Assembly: GCA_000310025.1 (NCBI GenBank)
Contig: FN649736.1
Location: 295,366 to 359,365, forward strand
Reading direction: 5' to 3'
DNA length: 64,000 nucleotides
Source of the DNA: Ectocarpus siliculosus
Lineage: Eukaryota > Sar > Phaeophyceae > Ectocarpales > Ectocarpaceae
Shown here: piece after piece, positions 24,477 to 35,749 of the stretch
Layout of the letters: each line of letters opens with the position of its first letter
Numbering within the stretch: position 1 is the stretch's first letter
Notes under the pieces: generated by a model
What the model saw: the letters and a program-made list of their open reading frames with translations, nothing else
What the model was told of the DNA's origin: nothing
Database searches by the model: none
Program-made: the position numbers and the translations under genes

Positions 24477-26741
24477 ATGACGGATCGCTCCGCAATACGG
24501 AGCCCAAACCAGCTCGGATCCATCTTGCGGCGGAACCTGCTCCAGTTGCTGGGAGTAGTAGCAGCAGCATCAGTGATATGTTGCAATCGAGCACACGCCA
24601 GCCCGGCGTCGAATGCCTTCAGCTACCCCCCGGCAGTTCTGGTGTTCGAGAGCCCGTCGAATGGATCCGCAGCCGTTTATGGGACGAACATCGACTTAGC
24701 CTTCTCCCTGAGGTCAAGCCGGGAAGGGCGCATATTGACCCACGAGGAGATCGAGGCACTGCGAGAGGATGGCGTTTCCGTTTGCCTCGCCAAGAAAGGG
24801 GATCCGAGACCACCACCTTGTGCCCTGCTGAGCACGGACACCACTCTCAGCCTTCACAAGCCGCTACCCGGCATGTGGCACACGATAGTGGCCACCCTCC
24901 ATCACGAGGCTGCGACGAGTGCCGGAGATGACTCGGACGAGGCTAGGGCCTGGGCCGAAGCCGGCGATAGCGTGTCGACGTATGCAGAAATCGAAGGGCT
25001 GTCATCTACATCCAGCGTGTCCATGTGCGGCGAGAGTGCCTGCCTGGACAGCAGCGAGAAGCGCTCGGCATACTTCGACAATGTGTACAGGTATATTGAT
25101 GGGCTTCGCTCAGATTACTACCTACCGTGTTGATAACCCATGCAATTTCCCGTACTATGTAGGCTGACACTGTAGTCCATGGACGCGGTCGATCTGCGCT
25201 CCTTTTCGAGTTCACAGCATATCGTAGATCCCCGAGATTTTTGGCCACACACAACATGAATACCAGAGCGATTCAATGTTCTGAAAAATGGTGAGCGCTC
25301 CAAGGGGCTGGTATTTCAGCAGATGTCCTCTCCCAATATTGGCACGGAAAATGCTGCAAGTAGTCCACAATAACCCCCCTACAGACACGAACATACATCC
25401 CCGAAACCAAATATCAGGATGCCACATACTACAGCAGTGTCCACGACGACGCGTGCCAGTGAAGAAAGTTCGCCGTGTCTGCTTGAATTCGTGAACCATA
25501 CCACGATAGGGTACAGATGCCCGTCAATGGGGGATTGTCCCATGTATACGGAGCCAGATTCATGCCACCACATCCATAGCTAGAAGTTGGAAAATCGCGC
25601 ACTGTTGCCACATGCAAACATCCCATCAAGACACCAAGACTGCAGTATCTAACCGCCTCTCTTCCGATATCATGTGCGACGTCTTTGCAATTGTTCTACT
25701 TAAGCAGAATGGAGTATTGGGCCGAGACCCGGAGTGGGCCAGGTTCGACAGTGCACAACACAAACAGAATACGGCTAGCCTTGGAAGAGGTAATTCGTTC
25801 CCATGGGGTGACGAGCATCCTCGACGCCCCCTGCGGAGACGCGACCTGGATGCCTCTTGTTCGTGGTATCGATCAAGTCCGATACCTCGGAGCAGATATC
25901 TCCCCCAGCATCGTGGAAGACAATCGACGCAAGTTTTCCAAACTACAGGACCACAGCGGGGGGTCGGGAGATGAAGCCGTGGCTTCGGCAAACGCAGGAG
26001 GCTTACATGAGGATTCGTTTATCCAGGCCGATCTCGTTGAGCGGATACCACCCTCCATGGATGGAAAGCCATACGACCTCATCTTCGTCAGGTCAGATGC
26101 TGAAGAACCGCGCCTGTCTAGCGGAACGTCTTTCGAGACATCGCCTACAGCAGTCCAATAGCAGGGCCCCCGCGGCCGTTTCGGGATGTTGAGAGGGCTT
26201 CATTCAGCATTGACACTGAAATAATTGATGTTGCCATGCCGTGGTGGTGTGGACGTTTGCTACACATTTTCATCGGTGTTCTTGAAGCCCACCCTGCAGA
26301 GACCAAGAAAGTAACGACTATCTCACTTCTACGGAGCCACTGGGCTGGCAGCGCGGGCCGTCCATAGCTGAACACTTCAATGCATGGTTTGTTGTTTATC
26401 GCTTTGCGTCGGTTTTTGGCAGGGACGTCATGCTCCACCTCGCCCCTCGACACAACGTGCGGATGCTGCAGAACATAGAGGCCAGCGGTGCGCGGTTCTT
26501 GATGGCGAGTACGAACGTTGACGGCAACGACAACTGGAAGGCTGATACGTTTCGGCCGGCGATCGGGCTCTTGGTAAATCTTTCTCTACCACCATACTGC
26601 TTGCGGCCGCCGATTGCGCTCTACTCCGACGCGATGCCCGAACGACCGGGCCAGCGTATGGGGCTGTGGGAGTTGGATCCCGCCAGACCGCTTGTTGGTT
26701 CGAATGGACTATGTGACCATCTTTCCCCAGGCCCCCATTAG
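24477..26741 (+). CDS. Signal-anchored SAM-dependent methyltransferase with N-terminal lumenal domain
   Basis: Three exons, 24477-25090, 25708-26091 and 26423-26741, joined in phase 2 each time; 438 residues. An N-terminal hydrophobic stretch (about residues 20-37, LLQLLGVVAAASVICC) suggests a type II signal anchor. Residues about 55-150 look like an all-beta extracellular or lumenal domain (VLVFESPSNGSA, DGVSVCLAKKGD, GMWHTIVATL) of a kind often placed ahead of algal glycosyltransferases. The C-terminal half is a class I methyltransferase: YWAETRSGPGSTVHNTNRIR, motif I LDAPCGDATW, YLGADIS, DLIFVRDVMLHLAPR, SGARFLMAST and a closing NLSLPPYCL...MGLWELDPARPL typical of this uncharacterised family. 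A likely Golgi or secretory location and a carbohydrate or peptide substrate are inferences. The ATG at 24477 is the first in frame; no intron is needed at the GT near 26573 because the family pattern reads through it. Confidence 0.82.
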
Positions 26742-27366
26742 CTAACCTAAACGCTCTTTTATCCTACGTCTTCACTTCCAAACGAAAACCTGTCTCAAGA
26801 TGACTGTGTTGGGTGGTGTATTGTATGGCTTGTGCGTAAGTGCTGCGGGTGTGCCGTTCCTGTGACAACACTAGGTACAGTAGGCAGCAGAGTTGACTGT
26901 TCACCATGCATCCTTGAAGATGGCTTACCGTTGCAGCGTATAACGCTATAGGTTTTCCCTGTCCGTGTCTTTTTCATCGGTTTTCTGGACGTCCATACGT
27001 ACACCTTGCGGCATGTCTTTCGGATTCGCCAGCAAGGGTCACACAGGAAGCAAGCCACAACAAGCCTTTTTCTTCTACGGTATTTTTGCTGTTGGTTTTG
27101 ATCGCGAGAAGGATCTAGCCGTGTCTTTCCTTCATCCACCATGAAGTTAACACTTGGTGCACACACGAATTGATTGTCATCCACGATCGTATGGGAACAG
27201 AACGGGTCGCAGTTTGGCGCTGAATAGGAACAGGCGTCAAACTGCAGGGAAGAAAACCTACCCTCCACCATGGAAGGACAAACAGTGCGTGAAAGTTCAC
27301 GCACGGCACCCTCCGCAACGCCATCACTGAACGGGAACCTGAAGCGCTCAAGCACACACTGTGACG
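26742..27366. other. Short interval between convergent genes, with a SINE-like fragment
   Basis: The methyltransferase (+) and the WSC-galactosyltransferase (-) end towards each other here. The interval should hold both 3' UTRs. A stretch near 27050-27215 matches the body of the tRNA-derived SINE-like element at 57760-58038. A 191-codon minus-strand open frame overlaps that repeat and is not called. Confidence 0.5.
27050..27215 (-). mobile_element. SINE-like body fragment
   Basis: On the minus strand the segment with GGAAAGACACGGCTAG and TCCTTCTCGCGATCAAAA aligns with GGAAAGGGACGGCTGG and CCCTTCTCGCGATAAAAT in the element at 57760-58038. The tRNA-like head is not seen, so it is a diverged or truncated copy. 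Confidence 0.5.
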
Positions 27367-30300
27367 TCATACCACGGCTACTTCATCTACTTCGTCCTCG
27401 GGGCAGAGGTACAGGAGATCATGAAGCCGCCTCATCAGTTGCTCATCTACGTAGTGGAAACTGATGGAGTCGTCCGAGCAGCACTCGCGACCGAACTTCA
27501 GATCGATCGCCTGGATGAGGTACCATGCGCCAACCTTACACCCTGGCACGTGGCGATTCTCCAGCTTTGGTGGTTTGCGATACCTGCCACCGCGACATGT
27601 TTCGAGGAGATCCCAAGACAGTAGGACAACGTGATGAGACATGAGCGTTCAAGTTTGCCGTGTTTGACAGGCTTCACGGGTCGATCTTCTCCTCTTGACG
27701 TGTGTCACACCCAATGCAAGACTGGTATGTATTGCAATCCCACGACATTTCTCTGTCCTCCGTTCTGGGGGTCAGAGAGACAACACCATTCTCTACGAGT
27801 CCGATGAAAGGTTGTACAGCGACAACCTTTCGACGCGCTCACCCATACAAGGTACCGACAGCAACGATATGCTGATGGTGCTCGGAATCGAGAAATAAGA
27901 GAGATACTCGAAAAGTTCGTCGAACGCGAAGCAACAAGAGAACCGCGAGAAGGAAATTGACTACGAAGACGGAACGAGACCCCCAGCGTTCCGTGATAGG
28001 ATGTTGGGTGCAGCTGAGGGTTTGTGTACTCGTACCCCCTTTTCTATTCGAGTCAACTCCGTCTGCTGTACGTTGCTACCCGGCACAACGAAACAAGCAC
28101 GGTAGACAGCCCATCTGCCCATCTGCATGCGCACGCACTCACCCAAAGTGAGCCCCCGGTGTGAAGGGGTGGAACCGCTCACGCCCGAGGTTGTCCCTGG
28201 TGTCGAAAGGTTCCACACCGTTCTTCTTCAGGCATGAACCAATCTGGTGCCTCGACAATGCACGCACGCCAACATTCCCGGGCGGGAGCAACAAGACGAG
28301 TAGGTGTCTTTAGACACGTGTTGCTCGACAACAATGACCAATACACCTGATTAAGTCTGGAGGGCATTATTTATATCAGCAGTTAGGAGATGGGTGACAC
28401 CATACAGGTAGAGGTGATCGGGCCGTTTAGATCCCAGGATCAAATAAGTTTTTTTTAAGCCGAAGCCAAAGCATCACACTACATTAGTCAGCGCTGATGG
28501 TCCAATGCTTTGATTTCGGTTGCGAAAGGCTGAATTTACAGCTTGTACTGGAGCTAGCGTCGCCATGAACTGCATCACCGTACTCTCAGTCGGTCTCTCT
28601 CTCTACATATCTGTCTCTGTCTGTCCGTTTGACTGCCTCCATCCCTCCGTGTCCCCGTCTCTCTCTCTCTCTCTCTCTGAAGGGGCGGGATGCGATACAC
28701 CTGAGGTATACCTGGCCGGGGTTCATTTCATATTTTAGCTCCTCGTTTCTGTCTTTTGTCCCCATGTCTGTCTTTTCCTCGCCCCCATCTCATTTCTTGT
28801 TAACTTGCTCTCTCGTGCATCGATGATTGCATCTCACTGGGTTGACGCTCCTAGAACCAGCCTACGCTTTACCAGCACATCTTCCCAGGGCTTCTTCGTA
28901 TGAGGTTGGCAGTCATCATCGTCCAAGTGGTCCGCCAGCAACCCCACAGACGCCTGGTTCAGCACGTACGACGCTCCTCCGTTGTTGTATATTCGGTTGT
29001 CATCACCGAACCCGCGTAAACGCCTTCCGAGATACACGGGGGTTGTGCCCCCATTCTCCAGACCCCCCGCCGCGCGCTTGACCTCCTCCGATAGAAGGTA
29101 CTGCGTTTCGATTACGCGAGGGGGGTGTTGGACAGGAAAAACGCTAGCTGACAACAGGGCTTTAAGAACCAAGAGGGCGTCTCCATTTTCGACACGATCC
29201 AACCGGTGTTTTCTCGCCGGACCTCTCACGTCATTGTCATGTCGCGGACAATGCTTTGCACGCAACTTTGTCCTGTCGCCCTCTACGCTAGAAAAGGACG
29301 CCCGAAGTTTCGCGTAAGACGTAGTCACGGAAGGATGAAGAAAACACCGAGAAGCCGAGAGAAAATTCCCTTATCTCAGCTCTTCAGTAGATTCCCAAAT
29401 CTTTTGGGTGCAAAGTACCACGGACAGCGAAGCCGGACTCTCAGGTTGAAACGACATGAGAGCTAAAAATAAAGTTTCGCGCTACATCTGCCCCGACAAA
29501 CCTTGCGTAAGTTTTCCACGATGATGAACAGGTCGTCCCCACCAAGAACGAACCAATCGAAATCATCCTTGTAGTGGAAGTTGATGTACTTCCATATTGC
29601 TCTGCTCTTCTGCCACATATTGGTATACTCCTCCGGACCTTCGTGCTTTATCATAAACCTGACCGATTTTGCGTCGACGAGCACATGTCGGCGGGTTGTA
29701 TTTGTCAAGAAAACGATCTTCCCCACACCGTCGTTATTCACTGACCTTACCCCACACTCTTACTCTAGGATTAGGGCTTACTGTAACTCTGGACTTGTTT
29801 GCGTGTCTGGTATTCTGGTACACCATTTGTCTGCGTCGGCCGCGTGGCATGAAAAACGGCACCAGGAACTAACATCACAAAATGTTCTCACGTTTGAAGT
29901 TCGAGGTCGGCGGCATCGCTGAAAGCAACAAATCCGTCACAGTGGGATGCCCATGTCTCTTTGATCGCCTGCGACCAACCAGAGTACAGCAACGGTAACA
30001 GCAGTCCTCACAATAGGATACAGTAGCATTACGGAAGGGACAGCGGGATTAATGCGAGGCCATGCCTTGCCCGAGACTTCATTTTGGGGGGATGCGCATG
30101 AAACAAGTGCACGAAGTACGTTGTCCTGACTCCAATGTATCACGGAAGCTTGATTCGTGTCTCAGATGTCTAGCGGTGTTTTTTTGTGCCTGCTGCGGCA
30201 ATACCTGTATCTCTCTGTGCACCTCATACACTACCATGTGCCAATGTCGCAAATTTTTGCCATCGATAGTATCAGGAGTTCCTGGCATCTAGTCGGCCCA

Positions 30301-33300
30301 CAACTGTTGCCACCATCATGGTCAATGAACAGTACAATACAGCCAGCGGTTTTGTTCGCTTCGCATCTCCTGCGACGGTATCGATGGCAAGTTTAGTAAC
30401 CACCCAACAGCGCGCTACCAGAGAAAAACATAGGAGCGGTGCATGCGACGCGTTTGACCGCTATTTCAATGGAGTAGGACAGAGTTCCATCAGGTGATCC
30501 TTCGATCGATACAAACGTCCGCTCGCCTTCACTTTCGTCGCATGGTTGTTCTGGTGCGTGTAGATGCCACAAAATACCCTTGGAGTTGTCTTTCGGGCAC
30601 CTTGCCAAACGTGTGTCTGGTCTAACAGCTTCTTGTGGTCGTCTTCCCTGAAGAGGATCAGGATTGATGTTGAGGTTGACGGTACAATCAGGAAGAAGAT
30701 AAACTGTCTTCTTTACCCAGAGAAAGAACAACAGCAGACGTTCTCATCGTGCACGCTCCATCCAAGTCACAACAACAGTTCCCCGAAAGAACACGCCTAC
30801 CGGTGATGGGAACTACGACTACGAGCGAGCACTACTCGACCTTGCCCTTGGTGGAACTCAGCGTAGTACACCGATGTCTTTTCCAGTATGTCTTCGCCGA
30901 AACACAAGTGTAATATGTAGGGCATTAGTGCCATACAACGAGTGTTGTGTTGGCTGAAAACGTAACGAGTTTGGCAGGGCGGCAAAACAAGAAAAACGGC
31001 GGCTAACCAGCGGTTAACCGGCCGCCCACCAGGATGGCAATTTCATGTCGGGAACCTTCCCGACATATCCGTTCGGCAGTCGAATTCTATTCTTACCCGT
31101 GTCAGAAACTAGCCTCATGAGAGCCTTAAGGGCATCTCATCCGTTTTCCCGATAATCTCCTCAATGTGTCAGAAGGCTTTCACGAGGCTCGTACAAAATT
31201 TTCTTGTTTGGAAATAAACAAACGTGTATACATTTTCAACAGGATGGTAAAGAGTTGAGATGAGTTTCAAACTCACACATCGCATGATGATCCGTTGCGA
31301 ACATGGTTGGAGAACGAGGACGAATCGCCGCGGTCCGAAAAGAAAAAGTTGACGGGGTCGAACTTTTCCTGAAAATCCCATGGCTGCCCGATAATCTGCT
31401 TATCCTCTGAGCCAGGAACCCACGCGGGCACGTGCTCCACGGGCACTTCGAAGTCCTCACTGTGGCAGCCCTGGTATGCCGTGATTTCGTACACGCTCAT
31501 CTTGTTGAAACCTCCGCAGTACTCGTCGGTGGTGGTGCCGAAGCAAAGATGGTCGCACTCGATGGGGTCAAGCTCTGGGCCATGCTTGGTCAAGTCAGGC
31601 TCAACGGCGCACCAGCACTGTTGTTCAGTGAGCGTTTCGAGGAGGGGGGGGGTAGACAAGGGGTTGGTTGGCCGTGAGGAACTGGGATGCTGATCTATCT
31701 CCCGAAATATTTGCGTCTTCGTTGGGGGAGGACCTTGGCTGGCGCGATGGACGTCCTTGCAATGAACTCTGCAAATGTTGCTTTGTCAACAACGGCAAAG
31801 TTAGGCGGTACACGCGAACGAACGCTCGTGTAGCCAAAAGAGGACGAGAAAAGAGACGGCAAACAGTGCAACATTCGGAACACGCACGAGGTTGGTTGCA
31901 GCCCCGTGCTCGAAGCACAATTTCAAGCCGCTATCAAGTAGATTACGAACCTCCGTCGAGTACTCCATGCCGAAGTGCGTGTTAAGCCCATCGTCGCAGA
32001 TAAAGTAGCAAGTCTGACCGCACGAAATCGTGACACGGGTAGAGGGAAAATACGTGAGATTACGAGCATGAAATGCGTGATGATCGAGCTTGTGCAGCAC
32101 ATCGATACTAATGTTCTAAATGCTTGTTGGGGGGGAATAAAAGCAGGGGGCACAAATATACACGTGTGCTGTACACGTGTGTGGCATATCCTCCGGGAAT
32201 AGGATGTAATTCCACGAAATTTCAGTCCGCTCAACGGCCCTGGCAAAAGAGAGAACCACACGTGATTCATGAAACGCACTAGACAGCCTCATCATTGGCG
32301 TACCTCGGCAGACATAGGCCCTTGCTGGGTCATCTCCTGGAGATGTACTAGCCGGATGTTAGGCATAATCCTATCGATGGTCGAGTCAGCGAAGCATCCT
32401 CGTGGAGAGTAGTCGGCTGGATAACCTTGTAAGCGGGACCAAACACACCAAGCAGCATGTGGGGTAGTGGATTGACAACAAGTGGAAAAATCGGTTGGAT
32501 TCTGCATCTCTCTTCGCTTATCAAGGCTTCCATTGACTTCATGCGAAACACCTCTTTCCCAAAGGCACTCGTCGCTCATTGCAGCCTCATGGGTACGGGC
32601 CGGGCCATGAGTGGTGAAACTGCTAGCGCGCATGACGAAAACTAGTGACTACTAGGGCAACATCCGGCTATACTGAGGTGTCGTGGCTGCTGTGAGCTTT
32701 TCTCAAAAATGCGCTGTTGTTTGGTGGTCTTTGCGCTTCACGGGGGGTACGCTGCTACCGGTACACTATTCTCCTTTCTGGTGGACGCCTTTTAAAGATT
32801 GTTTGTATTTACCCAATACCCCTCTGTGGCGGAAACCCCCATAAAAGCTCCCTTTCAAGCCGTTCATGCTCGTCGTGGAAAAGAGTATGTACCTCACACC
32901 CTAGACTGCATCGGTGTCAAGTATGCCAGTGAACCTGGCCGTGTCGTCTTTGTATTTAAACCTTCCTCGGTACGTTGTACGGAGTTGAGAGGGTGCACGT
33001 GTTTAACAGTGCGGGCCCGCAGTTCAGTAATATGCCGTTGAGAAAAATAAGCTCAAATATTGATGAAAAATATGGAAGTTGGGCCAGGAAACAGCTCCCT
33101 CTGTCGAGGATCCTACACTAAACTCTAAGAGGTACCCTGTACTCCATGAGCGTGACGACATGAAAAGTAAATTTGAACCTCAATCGGAAGTAAACTTTTG
33201 TTTCTTCCCCGGTCCCTACTGTAGACTATGTCCCTTCGATCGAAATCCACCCCGTGGTCGCTGTGGATCTGGTCCACCGGTCTAGTTGGTGGTAACTTCC

Positions 33301-35749
33301 ACGGAAGGAAGGGGAGTTTCCACGGAAGCAATGGGGTCCTCGGTGGAAACTCGTGGAAATCATGAAGGCTTCCACCAGTTCCACGAAGCGTACATAGACG
33401 TGATGGAACTTTCCACAACTTCCATAGGTGCCAACTTCTACGAGGCCTGGATGTGCTGCCAGACTTCCGCCAACATCTGGCAGCCTCCGATGAAAATCAA
33501 CTCAGCTTTTAATTAGAGTTATAGAAGTCGATGGGTAGACTGCGCGTGGTACTGACGCAGTGGTTGTTTTCGTTTTTTTAGGCTTTCCCAGCTTCATGGC
33601 CGATGATGTCGAGCAACGGTCCACGGTTGTTACTGCTGTAGGTGACATGACACAAGATACCACACTCCCTGGACCGTTTTCCAAAGCTCGATCATATACT
33701 CCCCAGCAGCAAAGAAAAGAGTGGCGGCGGTGCCGAAAACGGCGGCGGCATTGGAACCGTCTTTTCAAGAGCTTTCCGAAAACGTATCGTTTGGCTAATT
33801 CGTCCTCTTCGTCGTGAAGTGACATATATATGTCTTTTTTTTTGCCTTCACTTCAAATCAGCGCTCACAGCACTATAGCCGTTTACTCCAACCCATGGTC
33901 ACACAGAAGAGCCCCTCTCTACCCTCCCCTCCTGCGGTGGTTTGCCTTCGATTTTTAACGTGAGAAGAGTTCAGCACTCTCTTCCCTCTGTGTACACATG
34001 AACTATTTAGCGCTATCCACTTGGCCAGGAGCGGAAGCGAGAGAAAAACTTACTTTGTAAGAAAAGCTCGCTTACGCCGGGATTCGAACCTCTGACCTGA
34101 CCTCTAGAAGGTAAGGTTTCGAGGAACCAACTAGACTACCGGGGCGACCGGCCTATGGAGCTGTGAAAATCGATCCAGGGGGTGTGGTATCTTGTGTCAC
34201 CTGCCGTAGTTGCGGGACTGGCATCATCAGCGGTTCGAAACCAACTGTTGTTCAGGATCCGCGCTAAATACGCGCGCACATGCTGTAGAGTATCGTGTAG
34301 CCTCATCTCCACAAGCCATATTTCCGCATCCTCCGGTTCTGCATCCTCCATCCTTTCTGGCGGGTAAAACAACACCATCAAACACACTTGTGCTGTACTT
34401 CAAACTCACCGTCCTTGCATGACGCCGCGACCAGCAAGTCAGGAGTGCTCCCCCAGAAGAACAAGAATGCCAAGATCCGTGTGCCCATGGCACATCTCTC
34501 GACCAACCTACACTACTGCTGTAGTCCCCTCTCACGACTACGCGCGGTTGTGTCATGGTGTCATGGTATGCTGCACACCAGCAATGCGGCCCAACAAGAT
34601 GCTCGCAAGATTTCGGGCTGCGCGCTTCTAATTGGTCCGGTTTTGACAGGTCAGTCCACTTGTCCACATCCTCTATGTTTTTTCATCATTCATCACAGAC
34701 CAGGATCCAGTGATACATGACCTCTACCTGTGTGTCTGCTACAGTTGTCGCTTTCGCTATTTCACGTTTCAATGTTTCACACGTCTCACACCCTCAACTC
34801 GCAACTCGCAGTGTTTTTCTCCAGGAACAACGCACGGGTATATACACGATCTTTGTTTGGCGCCGAAAAATCGAAAAACTGCACTAATGTATCTAGGCAA
34901 TATGCATATTGTACAACGCATCAAACTCCAGGTCGAGGTTGAGGTGTTGCAGGTCCCCAGGGTGGCCAGATTGTCATTATGTAGATGATACATAACAAGT
35001 GCTGCACGTTGCCAGTGAACGGCGAGGAAGAGAGCGAAGTCTGTGAAAGAAGCGTGTGAAGGCACGAGAACACGACGGCGCTGCCATCCATCAATCCATC
35101 ATGGGCTGTGGGGATCGGGATCAAGGCCAGAGGGGCATCGACCCGGATTTGAAAAAAACAGGATCTTTGCTGCTGGTCGGATGACGGTGGTCCGCCCGGC
35201 GTACCTTCCTTGCTTTTTCCCCGCGCTGGAATCGCACCAGCACATGTACGGTGCCGCCACCCCTCACCCACACCACCCGGCGCGTGCAAGCCACAGCCTG
35301 TCGTCTGCATTCTGTACACCGGGCTCCTCTATCTCTGCCCCCCCCCCCTTGTTTTCTCTCTCCCGTGCAGAGGTAGGTTGTGGCGGGGTGACGCAGGGTT
35401 ATTCTGAGGGAGACAGCGAGGACAGGGGCTCGGGAACTACTTCTGTACGGCCGTTGTAGCATACAACAAACCGAGGAAAGGAAAGGATGGGTTTGTTTTG
35501 GAGAACATCAAAGCGCCAGCATGCCAACTACCCCGTTCCTGTGCTCGGCACAAGAGGTGAAGAACACGCGCATGCGTTGGCTTTTGAGAGAAACCTTGCC
35601 TGTCCTGTACCATCATTTAGTGCTTGTACTTTGAGGTTGTAGCTCGTATCCTCAGCCAATCGCCCTCGACCCGGATCACACACGTCGTCGACAACTTGAA
35701 CCCGAGCAGTCAGACCACAGCCGATACTACAATACAGCAGTACCAGCAT
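27367..35749 (-). CDS. WSC domain - core-1 beta-1,3-galactosyltransferase (T-synthase-like) fusion
   Basis: Exons in transcript order: 35749-35611 (tentative), 32416-32304, 32013-31951, 31617-31279, 30703-30517, 29740-29502, 29100-28873, 28243-28143, 27583-27367; about 541 residues. The first exon would give a signal peptide (MLVLLYCSIGCGLTA) and ends in the phase the next exon needs. Exons 2-4 make a WSC carbohydrate-binding domain (GCFADSTIDRIMP, HFGMEYSTE, CWCAVEP, CGGFNKMSVYEI). Exon 5 opens with a hydrophobic run, then TPRVFCGIYTHQNNHATKVKA. Exon 6 has WQKSRAIWKYI and DWFVLGGDDLFIIVENLRK, with GGDD where the DxD metal site lies; exon 7 has PVYLGRRL, NNGGASYVLNQ and WEDVL; exon 8 has FDTRDNLGRERFHPFTPG; exon 9 has CCSDDSISFHYVD and the stop. 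Such enzymes add galactose to O-linked GalNAc in animals; the substrate here is unknown. The 31279 donor and exon 1 are the least certain points. Confidence 0.78.
28660..28680. repeat. (TC)n microsatellite
   Basis: A run of CTCTCT lies in the intron between the exons at 29100-28873 and 28243-28143 of the WSC-galactosyltransferase gene; on the coding strand it reads GAGAGA. Confidence 0.85.
33290..33440. repeat. Degenerate TTCCAC-rich simple repeat
   Basis: Within the presumed first intron of the WSC-galactosyltransferase gene, the motifs TTCCAC and GTGGAA recur many times over about 150 bp with irregular spacing. It makes a chance open frame on the minus strand that is not coding by any recognisable motif. 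Confidence 0.5.
33638..34209 (-). mobile_element. MITE-like element interrupted by a SINE-like insertion
   Basis: Left end GTAGGTGACATGACACAAGA and right end TCTTGTGTCACCTGCCGTAG are imperfect inverted repeats, continuing inward as ACCACAC..CCTGGACCG and CCAGGGGGTGTGGT. The internal part (GGTGCCGAAAACGG, GAACCGTCTTTTC, GCTTTCCGAAAACG) is the reverse complement of the copies at 50889 and 55341. About 0.34 kb of unrelated sequence (33816-34154) splits it, which is the tRNA-derived SINE-like element. Non-autonomous DNA transposon; transposase family not determined. Confidence 0.7.
33816..34154 (-). mobile_element. tRNA-derived SINE-like element inside the MITE-like copy
   Basis: Read on the minus strand it begins at about 34154 with a tRNA-like head (CGCCCCGGTAGTCTAGTTGG as A-box region, AGGTTCGAATCCC as B box), then a ~230-bp unrelated body with CTTCTCACGTTAAAAATC and CACCGCAGGAG, and ends in an A-run (33838-33830) followed by an AT-rich stretch. 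Head and body match the copy at 57760-58038. The acceptor-stem pairing of a functional tRNA is not seen, so this is a pol III retroelement, not a tRNA gene. Confidence 0.7.

Noticed and set aside
26795-27370. 191-codon minus-strand open frame just past the galactosyltransferase stop
   Set aside because: Part of it is the body of a SINE-like repeat found at two other places, and the preceding gene has a proper stop after its conserved C-terminus.
34072-34148. Candidate tRNA gene (A-box and B-box like sequences, minus strand)
   Set aside because: Acceptor-stem ends do not pair and the same head with the same downstream body occurs at 57760-58038, so it is the head of a SINE-like element.
34227-34667. 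Minus-strand open frame with a CWCAAYHD motif resembling a WSC piece
   Set aside because: It lies upstream of the WSC exons but lacks the other WSC landmarks and overlaps the right end of the MITE-like element; likely chance.
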